This document shows, piece by piece, positions 17,923 to 27,660 of a stretch of DNA of 64,000 nt (the first letter of the stretch is position 1; every line of letters starts with the position of its first letter). The notes under the pieces are model-generated. The model was given only the letters and a program-made list of their open reading frames with translations. It was not told the DNA's origin and did no database searches. The stretch is from GCA-2737665 sp044344795 (lineage in GTDB: Bacteria > Bacteroidota > Bacteroidia > Palsa-965): assembly GCA_044344795.1 (NCBI GenBank), contig JBIJCF010000002.1, positions 62,001 to 126,000 on the forward strand. Direction: 5' to 3'. Position numbers and translations under genes: made by a program.

Positions 17923-19185
17923 ATGGCTGAAGTAGTTAAAATGCCGAAATTGAGTGATACCATGACCGATGGTGTTGTTGCGGCATGGCATAAGAAAGTT
18001 GGAGATACCGTAAAACGCGGAGAATTACTGGCAGAAATTGAAACCGATAAAGCAACGATGGAATTTGAATCGTTCTTTAATGGAACGTTGTTGCACATTG
18101 GTGTAGAGCAAGGTAAAGGCGCAGCAGTTGATGCTATTCTTGCAATTATCGGTAATCCGGGTGAAGACATCACCGCATTATTGGCCGCTGCTCCTGTTGC
18201 TGCAAAGAAAGAAGAAGCCGCACCTGTTGCTGAGAAGAAAGCAGAGCCGGTGGTGGTTGAAAATAAAGCTACTACGCCTGTTGCAGTAACTACTGCAGCC
18301 CCGGTAACAACAAGTTATGAGGGTAATGGTGATGCACGCATCAAAGCATCGCCGTTAGCGAAAAAGATTGCAGCGGAAAAAGGAATTGACTTGAACATGA
18401 TTGCCGGTAGTGGTGACAGCGGGCGCGTTGTGAAGCGTGATATTGAAAGCTGGCATCCTTCCAAAATGCCTGTAATGCCTCAGTTTGCGGCTGTTTCAGG
18501 ACAGGAAAGCTATACGGAAGAAACCGTTTCGCAAATGCGTAAGACGATTGCACGTCGTTTGGCAGAGAGCAAATTCAGTGCGCCGCATTTCTATTTAACC
18601 ATGGAAATACACATGGATGAAGCGGTGAAAGCACGTGAGGCGATTAATGCAGTTGCGCCGGTGAAAGTATCATTCAACGATATTGTTATTCGTGCTGTGG
18701 CAGGTGCGTTAAAGCGGCATCCTAAAGTAAATTCATCATGGTTAGGCGATCGTATTCGTTATAACAACCATGTGCACATCGGCGTTGCTGTTGCTGTTGA
18801 AGACGGCTTGTTGGTTCCGGTGGTACGTTTCGCAGATCAGAAATCATTATCACAAATTTCTTCTGAGGTGAAGACCTTCGCACAAAAAGCGAAAGACAAA
18901 AAATTACAACCATCCGATTGGGAAGGTAATACGTTCACTATTTCGAATTTAGGCATGTTCGGTATTGATGAATTCACGGCAATTATCAATCCTCCTGATG
19001 CGTGTATTCTTGCTATCGGTGGTATCAGTGATGTTCCTGTGGTGAAAAACGGACAAGTGGTTCCGGGAAAAGTGATGAAAGTGACGTTGTCTTGCGATCA
19101 TCGTGTGGTAGATGGTGCTTCAGGTGCAGCGTTCTTGCAGACACTGAAAGCATACCTGGAAAATCCCGTGACGATTTTAGCGTAA
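17923..19185 (+). CDS. pdhC: Dihydrolipoamide acetyltransferase, E2 of pyruvate dehydrogenase
   Basis: A 420-residue E2 with one N-terminal lipoyl domain (lipoylated Lys43 in ETDKATME) and an Ala/Pro/Glu/Lys-rich flexible linker (about 90-130). A peripheral-subunit-binding domain follows (KASPLAKKIAAEKGID...GSGDSGRVVKRDIE, about 137-169), then the acyltransferase core ending in SCDHRVVDGASG with the catalytic His. It transfers the acetyl group to CoA and forms the complex core. It follows pdhA in one operon and is closed by a terminator. The order E1-alpha then E2 supports pyruvate dehydrogenase over the branched-chain complex. Confidence 0.94.
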   Translation: MAEVVKMPKLSDTMTDGVVAAWHKKVGDTVKRGELLAEIETDKATMEFESFFNGTLLHIGVEQGKGAAVDAILAIIGNPGEDITALLAAAPVAAKKEEAAPVAEKKAEPVVVENKATTPVAVTTAAPVTTSYEGNGDARIKASPLAKKIAAEKGIDLNMIAGSGDSGRVVKRDIESWHPSKMPVMPQFAAVSGQESYTEETVSQMRKTIARRLAESKFSAPHFYLTMEIHMDEAVKAREAINAVAPVKVSFNDIVIRAVAGALKRHPKVNSSWLGDRIRYNNHVHIGVAVAVEDGLLVPVVRFADQKSLSQISSEVKTFAQKAKDKKLQPSDWEGNTFTISNLGMFGIDEFTAIINPPDACILAIGGISDVPVVKNGQVVPGKVMKVTLSCDHRVVDGASGAAFLQTLKAYLENPVTILA

Positions 19186-19206
19186 CAATGGATTAAATTT
19201 TAGTAG

Positions 19207-19237
19207 AAGAGCCGTTGCGAGAGTGACGGCTCTTTTT
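19207..19237. terminator. Terminator after pdhC, shared with a convergent lipoprotein gene
   Basis: A 9-bp stem (19207-19215 with 19226-19234) is followed by a run of Ts on the plus strand. It lies between the pdhC stop (19185) and the stop of the convergent gene (19236). The T-run favours action on the pdh transcript. Confidence 0.82.
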
Positions 19238-19730
19238 AGTTGATGAGCGCTATTGCACCGATATATCCACCAACAAAAAGAATGACTACGGCAAAAACGA
19301 TGAAGAGTGTTCGGTTATCGTTTTTCGCTTTTGCTTCTTGCTCGTATTTATAATTTTTCACGGCTTTTATTTGCGAATAACCGATTGTTGTTTGTGGTTT
19401 GTTTGCAGCCAATTGCACGGAATCATCAATTACGATATCCACTCGTTTTATCCACTCGGGGCTGTTCTTGCTGTTCAACGATTTGATTTCTTTGTTGCTT
19501 AATGGTGTGGTGTGTATGTATAAGGAGTCGCCTTTAATGGAGTCGATGCGCGTTTTATATACACATTCACCTGCGACTGTATAAACACTATACGCGAAAT
19601 TGTTGCGAATGAAAGCAGAATCGTTTTTGAATTCTTGACCGGAGCGCGAAACCGAGCGGTAGTGATTTTTGCTGCAGGAGGAGAGCAGGAACAGAGCTAT
19701 GATTAATAGCGTGTAAATAATCCGAGTCAT
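19236..19730 (-). CDS. Small lipoprotein with C-terminal membrane segment, function unknown
   Basis: A 164-residue protein. The signal sequence ends in LFLLSSC, giving a lipobox Cys near residue 19. A beta-rich middle contains GECVYKTRIDSIKGDSLYIHTT and the C-terminus ends in a hydrophobic segment (TLFIVFAVVILFVGGYIGAIALIN) that should span a membrane. The combination of lipid anchor and terminal transmembrane helix is unusual but occurs in short uncharacterised Bacteroidota lipoproteins. It stands alone between pdhC and recG. I do not recognise a family. Confidence 0.7.
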   Translation of the reverse strand: MTRIIYTLLIIALFLLSSCSKNHYRSVSRSGQEFKNDSAFIRNNFAYSVYTVAGECVYKTRIDSIKGDSLYIHTTPLSNKEIKSLNSKNSPEWIKRVDIVIDDSVQLAANKPQTTIGYSQIKAVKNYKYEQEAKAKNDNRTLFIVFAVVILFVGGYIGAIALIN

Positions 19731-19805
19731 CAGGTGTAAGTTACGTTTAAATCACATAATGGAATACTAACTACTATTCTTAGTCATAAAAAACTCCGAG
19801 TTTCC

Positions 19806-19813
19806 TAAATTCG
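19806..19813 (+). promoter_or_regulatory. -7 box TAAATTCG, 4 nt before the recG GTG
   Basis: The box matches TAnnTTYG and ends exactly 4 nt before the GTG at 19818, predicting a leaderless recG mRNA. The same spacing recurs at six other genes in the window. Confidence 0.6.
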
Positions 19814-19817
19814 CTGT

Positions 19818-21923
19818 GTGGCGAATAGTATTCTGGATACTTCCGTAGAATTTTTGAAAGGCGTAGGGCCCGAGCGCGCTAAGGTGTTGAAGGCGGAATT
19901 TGATATTCGCACTTACGGTGATCTGTTGCGCTGGTATCCGTATCGTTACATTGATCGTTCCCGATTTTATCGCACCACAGAGATCACTCCCGACACGCCT
20001 TACATTCAATTACGTGGCTACATATCACAGGTGCAGGTGGTTGGTCATCAGCGAAATAAACGCATGACTGCCCTATTTCGCGATGGCGCCGGAAGTATCG
20101 AATTAGTCTGGTTTCAGGGATTAAAATGGTTGACCGGAAAATTTCAGCCGGGGAAGGAATACATCGTTTTTGGTAAGCCACAAGAATTTAACGGCAAGTA
20201 CAACATCGTGCATCCGGAGGTGGAGGAGGTTTCGGAGGAAACCTTGAAGCGTACTTCTGCCTTGCAACCCATGTATTCTTCTGCGGAGAAGGCGCGCAAC
20301 AAAGGACTCGATTCGAAAGGTTTGATGAAACTGCAGCGTGTGCTATATAATTTGCTGCCGGGGAATATTCCGGAAATTTTACCGGAGTCTTTACGTACAC
20401 GATTGAACATGTTAGATCGTGAAACTACGCTGCGTGAAATCCATTTTCCTTCAGATTTTGCTTTGCAAAAGCGAGCAGAAGCACGATTGAAATTTGAAGA
20501 GTTTTTATTTATTCAAATTCGTTTGTTGCGCATTCAACGCCAGCGGAATGAAGTGTCGCAAGGTTTTATTTTCGGACAAGTCGGCGATTTGTTCAACACA
20601 TTTTATAATCAATATCTTCCCTTTCCATTAACCGGTGCTCAAAAGCGCGTGATACGTGAAATTCGGCAGGATTGCGGAAGCGGTAAGCAAATGAATCGCT
20701 TGTTGCAAGGCGATGTAGGTAGCGGTAAAACAGTAGTGGCGCTGATGAGTATGCTCATTGCAATTGATAACGGTTTCCAGGCTTGCTTAATGGCGCCCAC
20801 AGAAATTTTAGCAACACAGCATTATCATACGTTGAAGGAGCTGTTGAAGGATATGCCTCTTGAAGTGCGCTTGCTTACCGGAAACACGAAAACTGCCGAC
20901 CGTAAAGTATTGCATGAAGGATTACGAGCAGGAACCTTGAATATTGTCATTGGTACGCATGCACTGATTGAAGATGAGGTTCAATTTAAAAATTTGGGCA
21001 TGGTGGTGATCGACGAGCAACATCGATTTGGTGTGGAGCAACGTTATAAGTTGTGGCGCAAAAATGTTCAGCCGCCTCATGTATTGGTCATGACAGCGAC
21101 ACCGATTCCGCGAACGTTGGCAATGACGCTGTATGGAGATCTTGATACATCGATAATCGACGAATTACCGCCGGGACGAAAGCCGATTAAAACCGTTCAT
21201 TTCACAGACGCGGATCGTATACGTGTGTTCGGTTTTATGAAAGAAGAAATTGCGAAAGGGCGACAAGTGTATGTGGTGTATCCGCTGATTCAGGAATCTG
21301 AAAAAATGGATTACAAAGATTTGATGGACGGATACGAAAGCATATCGCGTGCTTTACCTTTGCCGCAATACAAAGTGAGCATTGTACATGGTAAGATGAA
21401 ACCAGCAGAAAAGGATTTTGAGATGCAGCGCTTTGTAAGAGGTGAAACCAACATCATGGTGGCAACAACGGTGATTGAAGTGGGTGTGAATGTCCCCAAC
21501 GCTTCCGTAATGATTATTGAAAGTGCGGAACGCTTTGGATTATCGCAGCTGCACCAGTTGCGAGGACGAGTAGGACGTGGAGCAGAACAATCGTTTTGTA
21601 TTTTGATGACGGATGTTAAACTCAGCAGAGATTCTAAAAAGCGCATGGATACGATGGTTCGCACCAATGACGGATTTGAAATTGCAGAAGTTGACTTAGA
21701 ATTACGCGGTCCGGGAGATATTGAAGGTACACAGCAGAGTGGCGTGTTAGGATTACGTCTTGCCGACATTGCTAAGGATGTAGTCATTTTGCAACATGCG
21801 CGCGCAGCTGCGGGAGAATTGTTAGAGCGTGATCCTAAACTGGCGTTGGAAGAGCATCAGCTATTAGTGCAGGAAATGAATCGTGAAAAAACATCTTCCA
21901 CAAATTGGAGTAAAATCAGCTAA
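19818..21923 (+). CDS. recG: ATP-dependent DNA helicase RecG
   Basis: RecG remodels stalled forks and branched recombination intermediates. The 701-residue protein has an N-terminal wedge/OB domain (about 15-150, with FLKGVGPERAKVL at the start) and SF2 helicase domains. Visible motifs are Walker A GDVGSGKTVVAL (from residue 298), MAPTEILATQH, DEQHRFGVEQR (motif II), MTATPIPRTLA, ATTVIEVGVNVPNA and QLHQLRGRVGRG. The GTG at 19818 is supported by the -7 box 4 nt upstream. The stop codon directly abuts the stop of the convergent DUF2723 gene with no gap. Confidence 0.97.
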   Translation: MANSILDTSVEFLKGVGPERAKVLKAEFDIRTYGDLLRWYPYRYIDRSRFYRTTEITPDTPYIQLRGYISQVQVVGHQRNKRMTALFRDGAGSIELVWFQGLKWLTGKFQPGKEYIVFGKPQEFNGKYNIVHPEVEEVSEETLKRTSALQPMYSSAEKARNKGLDSKGLMKLQRVLYNLLPGNIPEILPESLRTRLNMLDRETTLREIHFPSDFALQKRAEARLKFEEFLFIQIRLLRIQRQRNEVSQGFIFGQVGDLFNTFYNQYLPFPLTGAQKRVIREIRQDCGSGKQMNRLLQGDVGSGKTVVALMSMLIAIDNGFQACLMAPTEILATQHYHTLKELLKDMPLEVRLLTGNTKTADRKVLHEGLRAGTLNIVIGTHALIEDEVQFKNLGMVVIDEQHRFGVEQRYKLWRKNVQPPHVLVMTATPIPRTLAMTLYGDLDTSIIDELPPGRKPIKTVHFTDADRIRVFGFMKEEIAKGRQVYVVYPLIQESEKMDYKDLMDGYESISRALPLPQYKVSIVHGKMKPAEKDFEMQRFVRGETNIMVATTVIEVGVNVPNASVMIIESAERFGLSQLHQLRGRVGRGAEQSFCILMTDVKLSRDSKKRMDTMVRTNDGFEIAEVDLELRGPGDIEGTQQSGVLGLRLADIAKDVVILQHARAAAGELLERDPKLALEEHQLLVQEMNREKTSSTNWSKIS

Positions 21924-24900
21924 TTATTCTGTAATACTATCCGTTGAATCTTGTTGAGGACGTTGCGGTGTCAAATCGAGACGCTGCATGATAGCCTGAT
22001 ATTCGAGTGAAAGCGATTCCTGACTATACAAGTGAGCGAGCATTTCTAGGGTGGTGATGTTTCTCATCTGCGTGGAGAGATCCGCAGGGAATCGTGGTAA
22101 GGTCGTGTACCATTGTATCGATTCGTAAGCGTGCTTAATAATTTTGCGAGATAAATTATTTGCAAAGACGTGATCCCCGCAACGGTAAGCAATTTCTACA
22201 AAAGCAATCCAGTGTTCATCGGGAGGAACTTGCGTGAATGGAATTGCACGTTCTACTTTTTTCAATAAAGTCATCGCTTGTTCGTATTGTCCCGCTTCTG
22301 CCAAAGCCAATGCTGTGTGCTGAATGCCGGACAACATGGGATCTGTGAACATTCGCGCTGTGGTTTCATCAGCGTAAACGTTTTCGTTGTAAATGCCCCC
22401 CCATTTGAAAGAAGAAGAGAATAATTGCACGGATCGCTGTAAGTGCACCATAGGATTGTTTCGTAACGATCCGTTAGCACGGAAATTCTTTACGGGAATC
22501 AATCTATACGCCAATCCTTCCAGCTGCAAGTATTCATCCAATCCTGAGTATGAATTTCCAGGCATGTTCAGCGCGAAATAGATCGGACGTTGCCAGTTGT
22601 TGTGCGCCAGAATATCCAGAATTACTAATTGATCTTTTAATATGTAATTTCCTTTTAAATTCCAGTAGATCGTGTCCTCAATACGTTGTTGATTGTAAGG
22701 TTCAACAGCATTGTGTTGCAGTGCATTCCCGCGATGAACAGGTAATGACAAATATCTTCCGGGAATATAATTCAGCGTATCGTCTTGCGTTGAAATGAAT
22801 TGCTCTTCGAATTTTTTACTGATTGCGCGCTGCACAGCAAAAGCAACCGGCATCGTGTCGTTGCGTTCATTAAATACATTGACATAACTGCGCGTTCCTT
22901 CGCGGTAATCCCAATGCTCCATAGAAAATGGAATCGCATCCGAATCGTAATATTTTTCTTTTAGCTGATCGATGTACCAATCACCACCGAGTAAAGACAA
23001 ACACACCACGCGTACATCTGTGCGAATGCCTAATACTTCTTGTGCATACCATAACGGAAAGGTGTCGTTATCAGCATAGGTAAAGAGGATCGCATTCGGA
23101 GCACAACTCTGTAATAAGTTAATCGCAAGATCGCGCGCAACCGTTCTGTCACTTCTGTTATGATCATCATAGTTTTCAGAGAGCACGATAACGGGAACAA
23201 TTGAAGTTGTCATCAGTGCAGCCAACAACGACTTGTTGCTGGTGAGAAAGCGCTGGAAGAATTGGTACACGCCGATTACACCTAGACCAATCCAAATGGA
23301 AAATGCAAAGAACGAACCCACGTATGCGTAATCGCGTTCGCGCGGTTGCCATGGAGTTTGATTGAGGTAAAACACAATAGCGAGTCCGGTGAAAATAAAA
23401 AGTAATGCGACTACCAGCGCATCTTTTCGTGAACGGTAATAATGCCAGAAGGCGCCAATTATCCCGAGAATTAATGGAAGCGCGAAATAGGAATTCGATG
23501 CTTTATTGTTCTTCCAAAAATCGGGCATCAATTCGGGCTCACCAATGCGTCCACGATCTAATAATCCAATTCCGGATTGGAAGTTGCCTTCCATGTCGTT
23601 GCCATAACCTGTGCGGTCGTTTTGTCGTCCTACAAAATTCCAAAGGAAATATCTCGCATACATCCATCCGCATTGGTACGTAATGAAGTATTGCAAATTC
23701 TCGCGGAACGTTGGTATTACTGCGGTCGTAACTCTTCCTTTACTATCGGGTAATACGAGTGTATCGCCTTTAACATCTACCCAGCCTTGGTATGCTTCAG
23801 CATGAGAGGAGCTCCACATTCGTGGAAGAAATACGGTTGCACGCTTGTCGTAATTGTATTCAGAACCTTTGCGTGCGTCACTGATGACGTATTTGCCCGT
23901 TGCATTATCACGTACAAATTTTGGTTGATCATCAACGTACGGTTGTTCAGGGTCGAGTGGCGTTGAATATTGTTGCCCGTGAAAAATAGGCCAGTCTCCG
24001 TATTGTTCACGATTGAGATACGATAACAAACTAACTGCATCATTGGGTCGGTTTTCATTGATAGGCGTTCCGGCGTTGGAGCGAATAATAACAACCAGGA
24101 ACGTGGAATATCCGATCAACAGCATGGCGAACGAAAGCACGCCGATGTTGAGGTAATGCAACTGCTTTCTATGCGACCACCACAATCCGAATACAATTCC
24201 CGCTAGGATGAACGCAAAGTAAATGATGGAGCCACTTTGAAAAGGCATTCCTATTTTGTTGACGAAGAACAATTCTGCGGCGCCAGCACCGCTTACAATT
24301 CCGGGAATAAGAAAGTCTTGTATTCCGCCCAATAGTACTAACGCTGCAATGCTTGCAAGGATTAATTGTTTAACCGTGTAGCGCGGATATTTTTTGTGAA
24401 ACCAGATAAAGACTAAAGCCGGAATCGTCAATAGATTGAGCAAGTGTACGCCGATGGAAAGTCCGATCATGTAAGCAATAAACACGATCCATCGATCACC
24501 CCGTGATTCGTTACTGCTTTCTTCCCAGCGCAACATGGCATAAAAAACAACCGCAGTAAAAAAGCTACTCAGTGCATATACTTCACCTTCCACAGCAGAA
24601 AACCAAAATGAATCGGTGAAGGCGAATGTTAAAGCACCAACTGCTCCTGCTACCAGAATTAAAACCATGCGCACTTGCGAGGCGTGCTCAGGATCGGTTA
24701 AAAGAATTTTTCTGGCAAGATGTGTTATGCTGAAAAAAAGTAATTGTACCGTGAAGGCACTCGCCAGAGCCGACATCAGGTTAATTGCAACAGCTACACC
24801 ATCACCTTCGGTGAACGTGCTGAAAAACCGGCCCAGTAACAAAAAGAAGGGAGCTCCTGGCGGATGTCCGATCTCGAGCTTATTTGCACAGGCAATGTAT

Positions 24901-25022
24901 TCGCTACAATCCCAAAAGCTAGCGGTGGGCTCAATCGTAAACGAATAAACGATCATCGCCGTAATGCCGACAAGCAAGCCGGTTAATCGATTTACGGTTC
25001 GAAAGGAGTACTTGGAGAACAC
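21924..25022 (-). CDS. DUF2723 membrane protein (TMEM260-like, possible O-mannosyltransferase)
   Basis: A 1032-residue protein with many membrane segments in the first half and a large soluble C-terminal region ending in TPR-like helices. The family start is clear: VYSFTIEPTASFWDCSEYIACANKLEIGHPPGAPFF, with the Asp/Glu pair and HPPG typical of GT-C glycosyltransferase-like first loops. Human TMEM260 of this family O-mannosylates plexin-type domains, and Bacteroidota O-glycosylate exported proteins, so a protein O-glycosylation role is a reasonable inference. The GTG at 25022 is preceded by TACATTTG at 4 nt. It stands alone between convergent recG and divergent pheT. Confidence 0.82.
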   Translation of the reverse strand: MFSKYSFRTVNRLTGLLVGITAMIVYSFTIEPTASFWDCSEYIACANKLEIGHPPGAPFFLLLGRFFSTFTEGDGVAVAINLMSALASAFTVQLLFFSITHLARKILLTDPEHASQVRMVLILVAGAVGALTFAFTDSFWFSAVEGEVYALSSFFTAVVFYAMLRWEESSNESRGDRWIVFIAYMIGLSIGVHLLNLLTIPALVFIWFHKKYPRYTVKQLILASIAALVLLGGIQDFLIPGIVSGAGAAELFFVNKIGMPFQSGSIIYFAFILAGIVFGLWWSHRKQLHYLNIGVLSFAMLLIGYSTFLVVIIRSNAGTPINENRPNDAVSLLSYLNREQYGDWPIFHGQQYSTPLDPEQPYVDDQPKFVRDNATGKYVISDARKGSEYNYDKRATVFLPRMWSSSHAEAYQGWVDVKGDTLVLPDSKGRVTTAVIPTFRENLQYFITYQCGWMYARYFLWNFVGRQNDRTGYGNDMEGNFQSGIGLLDRGRIGEPELMPDFWKNNKASNSYFALPLILGIIGAFWHYYRSRKDALVVALLFIFTGLAIVFYLNQTPWQPRERDYAYVGSFFAFSIWIGLGVIGVYQFFQRFLTSNKSLLAALMTTSIVPVIVLSENYDDHNRSDRTVARDLAINLLQSCAPNAILFTYADNDTFPLWYAQEVLGIRTDVRVVCLSLLGGDWYIDQLKEKYYDSDAIPFSMEHWDYREGTRSYVNVFNERNDTMPVAFAVQRAISKKFEEQFISTQDDTLNYIPGRYLSLPVHRGNALQHNAVEPYNQQRIEDTIYWNLKGNYILKDQLVILDILAHNNWQRPIYFALNMPGNSYSGLDEYLQLEGLAYRLIPVKNFRANGSLRNNPMVHLQRSVQLFSSSFKWGGIYNENVYADETTARMFTDPMLSGIQHTALALAEAGQYEQAMTLLKKVERAIPFTQVPPDEHWIAFVEIAYRCGDHVFANNLSRKIIKHAYESIQWYTTLPRFPADLSTQMRNITTLEMLAHLYSQESLSLEYQAIMQRLDLTPQRPQQDSTDSITE

Positions 25023-25026
25023 GTTT

Positions 25027-25034
25027 CAAATGTA
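25027..25034 (-). promoter_or_regulatory. -7 box TACATTTG, 4 nt before the DUF2723 GTG
   Basis: A perfect TAnnTTTG box on the minus strand, with four bases (AAAC) before the GTG at 25022. It predicts a leaderless transcript. Confidence 0.62.
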
Positions 25035-25124
25035 CTTATAAGTCTCCATGTAGCGCAGACGGCGTGGAGAATTTACCTCCTTTATTAGGGGCTATTTTCT
25101 ACCTTTACTACCTAATTTCTGATT

Positions 25125-27587
25125 ATGAAAATTGCATATAGCTGGTTAAGCGAACATTTAAATATCAAGTTGGAGCCTGAGCAGATTTCAACCCTGCTGA
25201 CTGATTGCGGTTTGGAAGTGGAATCTATGGAAGCGGTGGATATAATTAAGGGAGGTTTGCGAGGTGTTGTTGTAGGAGAGGTGGTAGAATGTGTGAAGCA
25301 TCCGAATGCCGATAAACTATCGCTGACTAAGGTGAATGTCGGCGGTCCTGAATTGCTTTCTATCGTATGTGGTGCGCCGAATGTAGCTGCAGGTCAAAAA
25401 GTACTTGTTGCAACGGTTGGTGCAACATTGTATCCAACAAATGGTGAAGCCTTTGAAATTAAAAAATCAAAAATACGCGGTGAACTTTCGGAAGGAATGA
25501 TTTGCGCAGAAGATGAAATCGGATTGGGGACATCTCATGCAGGTATTCTAATTCTCAATCAGCAAGCACAGGTTGGTATGCCGGCTGCCGAACATTTGCA
25601 GTTAACATCCGATTATGTTTTTGAGATCGGTTTAACTCCAAATAGAAGCGATGCGGCTTCGCATCATGGTGTTGCTCGCGATGTAGTTGCCGTGTGGAAT
25701 GCAGATAAAATGCGGAATCGGGATGAGTCGGACAGAGCGCGTGTCTTGTTTCCTGAGGTGCTTCCACTGGATGAACAATTGCCGGAATCAGATATTCAAG
25801 TAGTAGTAAGTGCTCCGGAAGCGTGTAAACGATATGCGGCACTTGTTATTGACGGTTTGAAAGTAGGTCCTTCTCCGGAATGGATGCAGAATCGTTTGCG
25901 AAGCATTGGTGTGCGACCAATCAACAATGTTGTAGATGTTACCAATTATGTGTTACATGAGTTGGGGCAACCGTTACACGCCTTTGATGCTGCTGCGATC
26001 AAGTCGGGAAGAGTGGAAGTGAAGAAACTTCCAGCTGATACCAAGTTTGTAACTTTAGATGGTATTGAACGCGAATTGGGTGCGGATGATTTGATGATTT
26101 GTGACGGTGATGTGCCGATGTGTATTGCCGGTGTGTTTGGTGGTTTGCAGTCAGGAGTAACTGAACAAACCACAAAGATATTTTTAGAGAGTGCATACTT
26201 CGATGCGATTCATGTTCGTAAGACATCGAAGTTGCATCAACTGAAAACCGATGCCTCGTTCCGTTTTGAACGCGGCTGCGATCCGGATATTGTGATCCTC
26301 GCTTTGCAACGAGCATCACAATTGCTTCAGCAAATTGCCGATGGAGTTCCTGTTAACGCAGTTATTGATATTTATCCTGAGCAGATATTGCCGTTGGAAG
26401 TTGCATTTAAATACGATAACTGTGATCGTATTATCGGCAAGACTATCGATCATAAGATCATCAAATCGATTTTGAGTGATTTGGGCTGCGAGATTATTTC
26501 TGAGGGAAAAGACGCATTGCTGTTAAATGTTCCAAGATTCAAAGTAGATGTTACGCGTGAAATAGATTTGTACGAAGAAGTGTTGCGCATATACGGATAT
26601 AACAACATCGATTTTCCTGATAAGGTGCATGCTTCATTGAATTATGTGCAGCGTCCGAATAAAGAGATGGTTCGTGAACGAACTGCTGAACGTCTTGTGG
26701 CGCTGGGCTTTTCGGAGATTGTAAATAATTCATTGACCAAAGAACGGTATTCTGCACTAGCCGCAGCAGGTGGAGTTTCACCTGTGAAGTTGACGAATCC
26801 GCTGAGTTCTGATTTGGGTGTAATGCGCACACATTTGTTGTTTGGAGGAATTGAAACCGTTGTGTACAATGTCAACCGTAAACAAAGTGATCTGCGTCTG
26901 TTTGAATTCGGAAGTACGTATTTGTTGAATGCGAAGAATACGACGTGGCCATATGTGGAAGAATATAAGTTGTTGTTGTTGGCATACGGACGACAATTGC
27001 CGGAGAGTTGGAATGCTTCACAAAAAGTGGCAGGTTGGATGGATGTAAACCAGCCGGTAAGTTTAATTCTTGAAGCGCTTGGGCTAGGTCCGTTGAGTTT
27101 CGAGGCTCTGGAATCGGAATCTTATCCTTTCTTAGTTCAGTTGAAATCCGGAAAGTATAAGCTTGGTGTAGCCGGTGCTGTTGCAGGAGATACATTATCA
27201 CAATTGGGCGGTGACGGAGTAGTATGGTTTGCCGAAATTAATTGGGATAAAGTAGAGCAGGTGCTGGGCGTAACCAAGGAGATTCGTTATCGGGAAGTAT
27301 CTAAATTTCCTGCAGTGCGTCGAGATCTCGCTCTGATTTTGGATAAGCGGGTTACCTATGCGCAGGTGGAACAACTGGCGTGGCAAACGGAACGCGCATT
27401 TTTGAAATCAGTACAGTTGTTTGATGTATTTGAAGGTCAGCAACTGGGCGCTGATAAGAAATCGTATGCGGTGAGCTTTATTTTGGAGAATTCGGAAGCT
27501 ACATTAACGGATCAGCAAATTGATAAGGTAATGGAAAAGATAACCAAGGTGATGACCGACAAATTAGGTGCTGTAATCAGATCATAA
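25125..27587 (+). CDS. pheT: Phenylalanyl-tRNA synthetase beta subunit
   Basis: An 820-residue bacterial PheT that with PheS charges tRNA-Phe. Domains in order: N-terminal helix MKIAYSWLSEHL; EMAP/OB tRNA-binding domain (about 40-150, HPNADKLSLTKVNVG and CGAPNVAAGQKV); B3/B4 editing domain (about 215-385, GVRPINNVVDVTNYVLHELGQPLHAFD); B5 domain (about 400-470); catalytic-like core (RFKVDVTREIDLYEEVLRIYGYNNI); and C-terminal FDX-ACB anticodon-binding domain (about 728-820, KFPAVRRDLALILD). pheS is not adjacent, which is common in Bacteroidota. It ends at a very strong bidirectional terminator. Confidence 0.97.
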   Translation: MKIAYSWLSEHLNIKLEPEQISTLLTDCGLEVESMEAVDIIKGGLRGVVVGEVVECVKHPNADKLSLTKVNVGGPELLSIVCGAPNVAAGQKVLVATVGATLYPTNGEAFEIKKSKIRGELSEGMICAEDEIGLGTSHAGILILNQQAQVGMPAAEHLQLTSDYVFEIGLTPNRSDAASHHGVARDVVAVWNADKMRNRDESDRARVLFPEVLPLDEQLPESDIQVVVSAPEACKRYAALVIDGLKVGPSPEWMQNRLRSIGVRPINNVVDVTNYVLHELGQPLHAFDAAAIKSGRVEVKKLPADTKFVTLDGIERELGADDLMICDGDVPMCIAGVFGGLQSGVTEQTTKIFLESAYFDAIHVRKTSKLHQLKTDASFRFERGCDPDIVILALQRASQLLQQIADGVPVNAVIDIYPEQILPLEVAFKYDNCDRIIGKTIDHKIIKSILSDLGCEIISEGKDALLLNVPRFKVDVTREIDLYEEVLRIYGYNNIDFPDKVHASLNYVQRPNKEMVRERTAERLVALGFSEIVNNSLTKERYSALAAAGGVSPVKLTNPLSSDLGVMRTHLLFGGIETVVYNVNRKQSDLRLFEFGSTYLLNAKNTTWPYVEEYKLLLLAYGRQLPESWNASQKVAGWMDVNQPVSLILEALGLGPLSFEALESESYPFLVQLKSGKYKLGVAGAVAGDTLSQLGGDGVVWFAEINWDKVEQVLGVTKEIRYREVSKFPAVRRDLALILDKRVTYAQVEQLAWQTERAFLKSVQLFDVFEGQQLGADKKSYAVSFILENSEATLTDQQIDKVMEKITKVMTDKLGAVIRS

Positions 27588-27600
27588 TAGAAACAGTTCA

Positions 27601-27647
27601 AAAAAATAACCGCGATTAGCATTATACTAATCGCGGTTATTTTTTAA
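27601..27647. terminator. Strong bidirectional terminator between pheT and the TPR gene
   Basis: A perfect 19-bp stem (27602-27620 with 27628-27646) has a 7-nt loop and A-run/T-run flanks, so it works on both strands. It lies between the stops of convergent pheT (27587) and the TPR protein (27661). Confidence 0.92.
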
Positions 27648-27660
27648 AATTAATTTCATA

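Noticed and set aside
21311..21787. 158-codon minus-strand frame inside recG
   Set aside because: It is antisense to conserved helicase motifs and its composition mirrors the recG codons, so it is a shadow.
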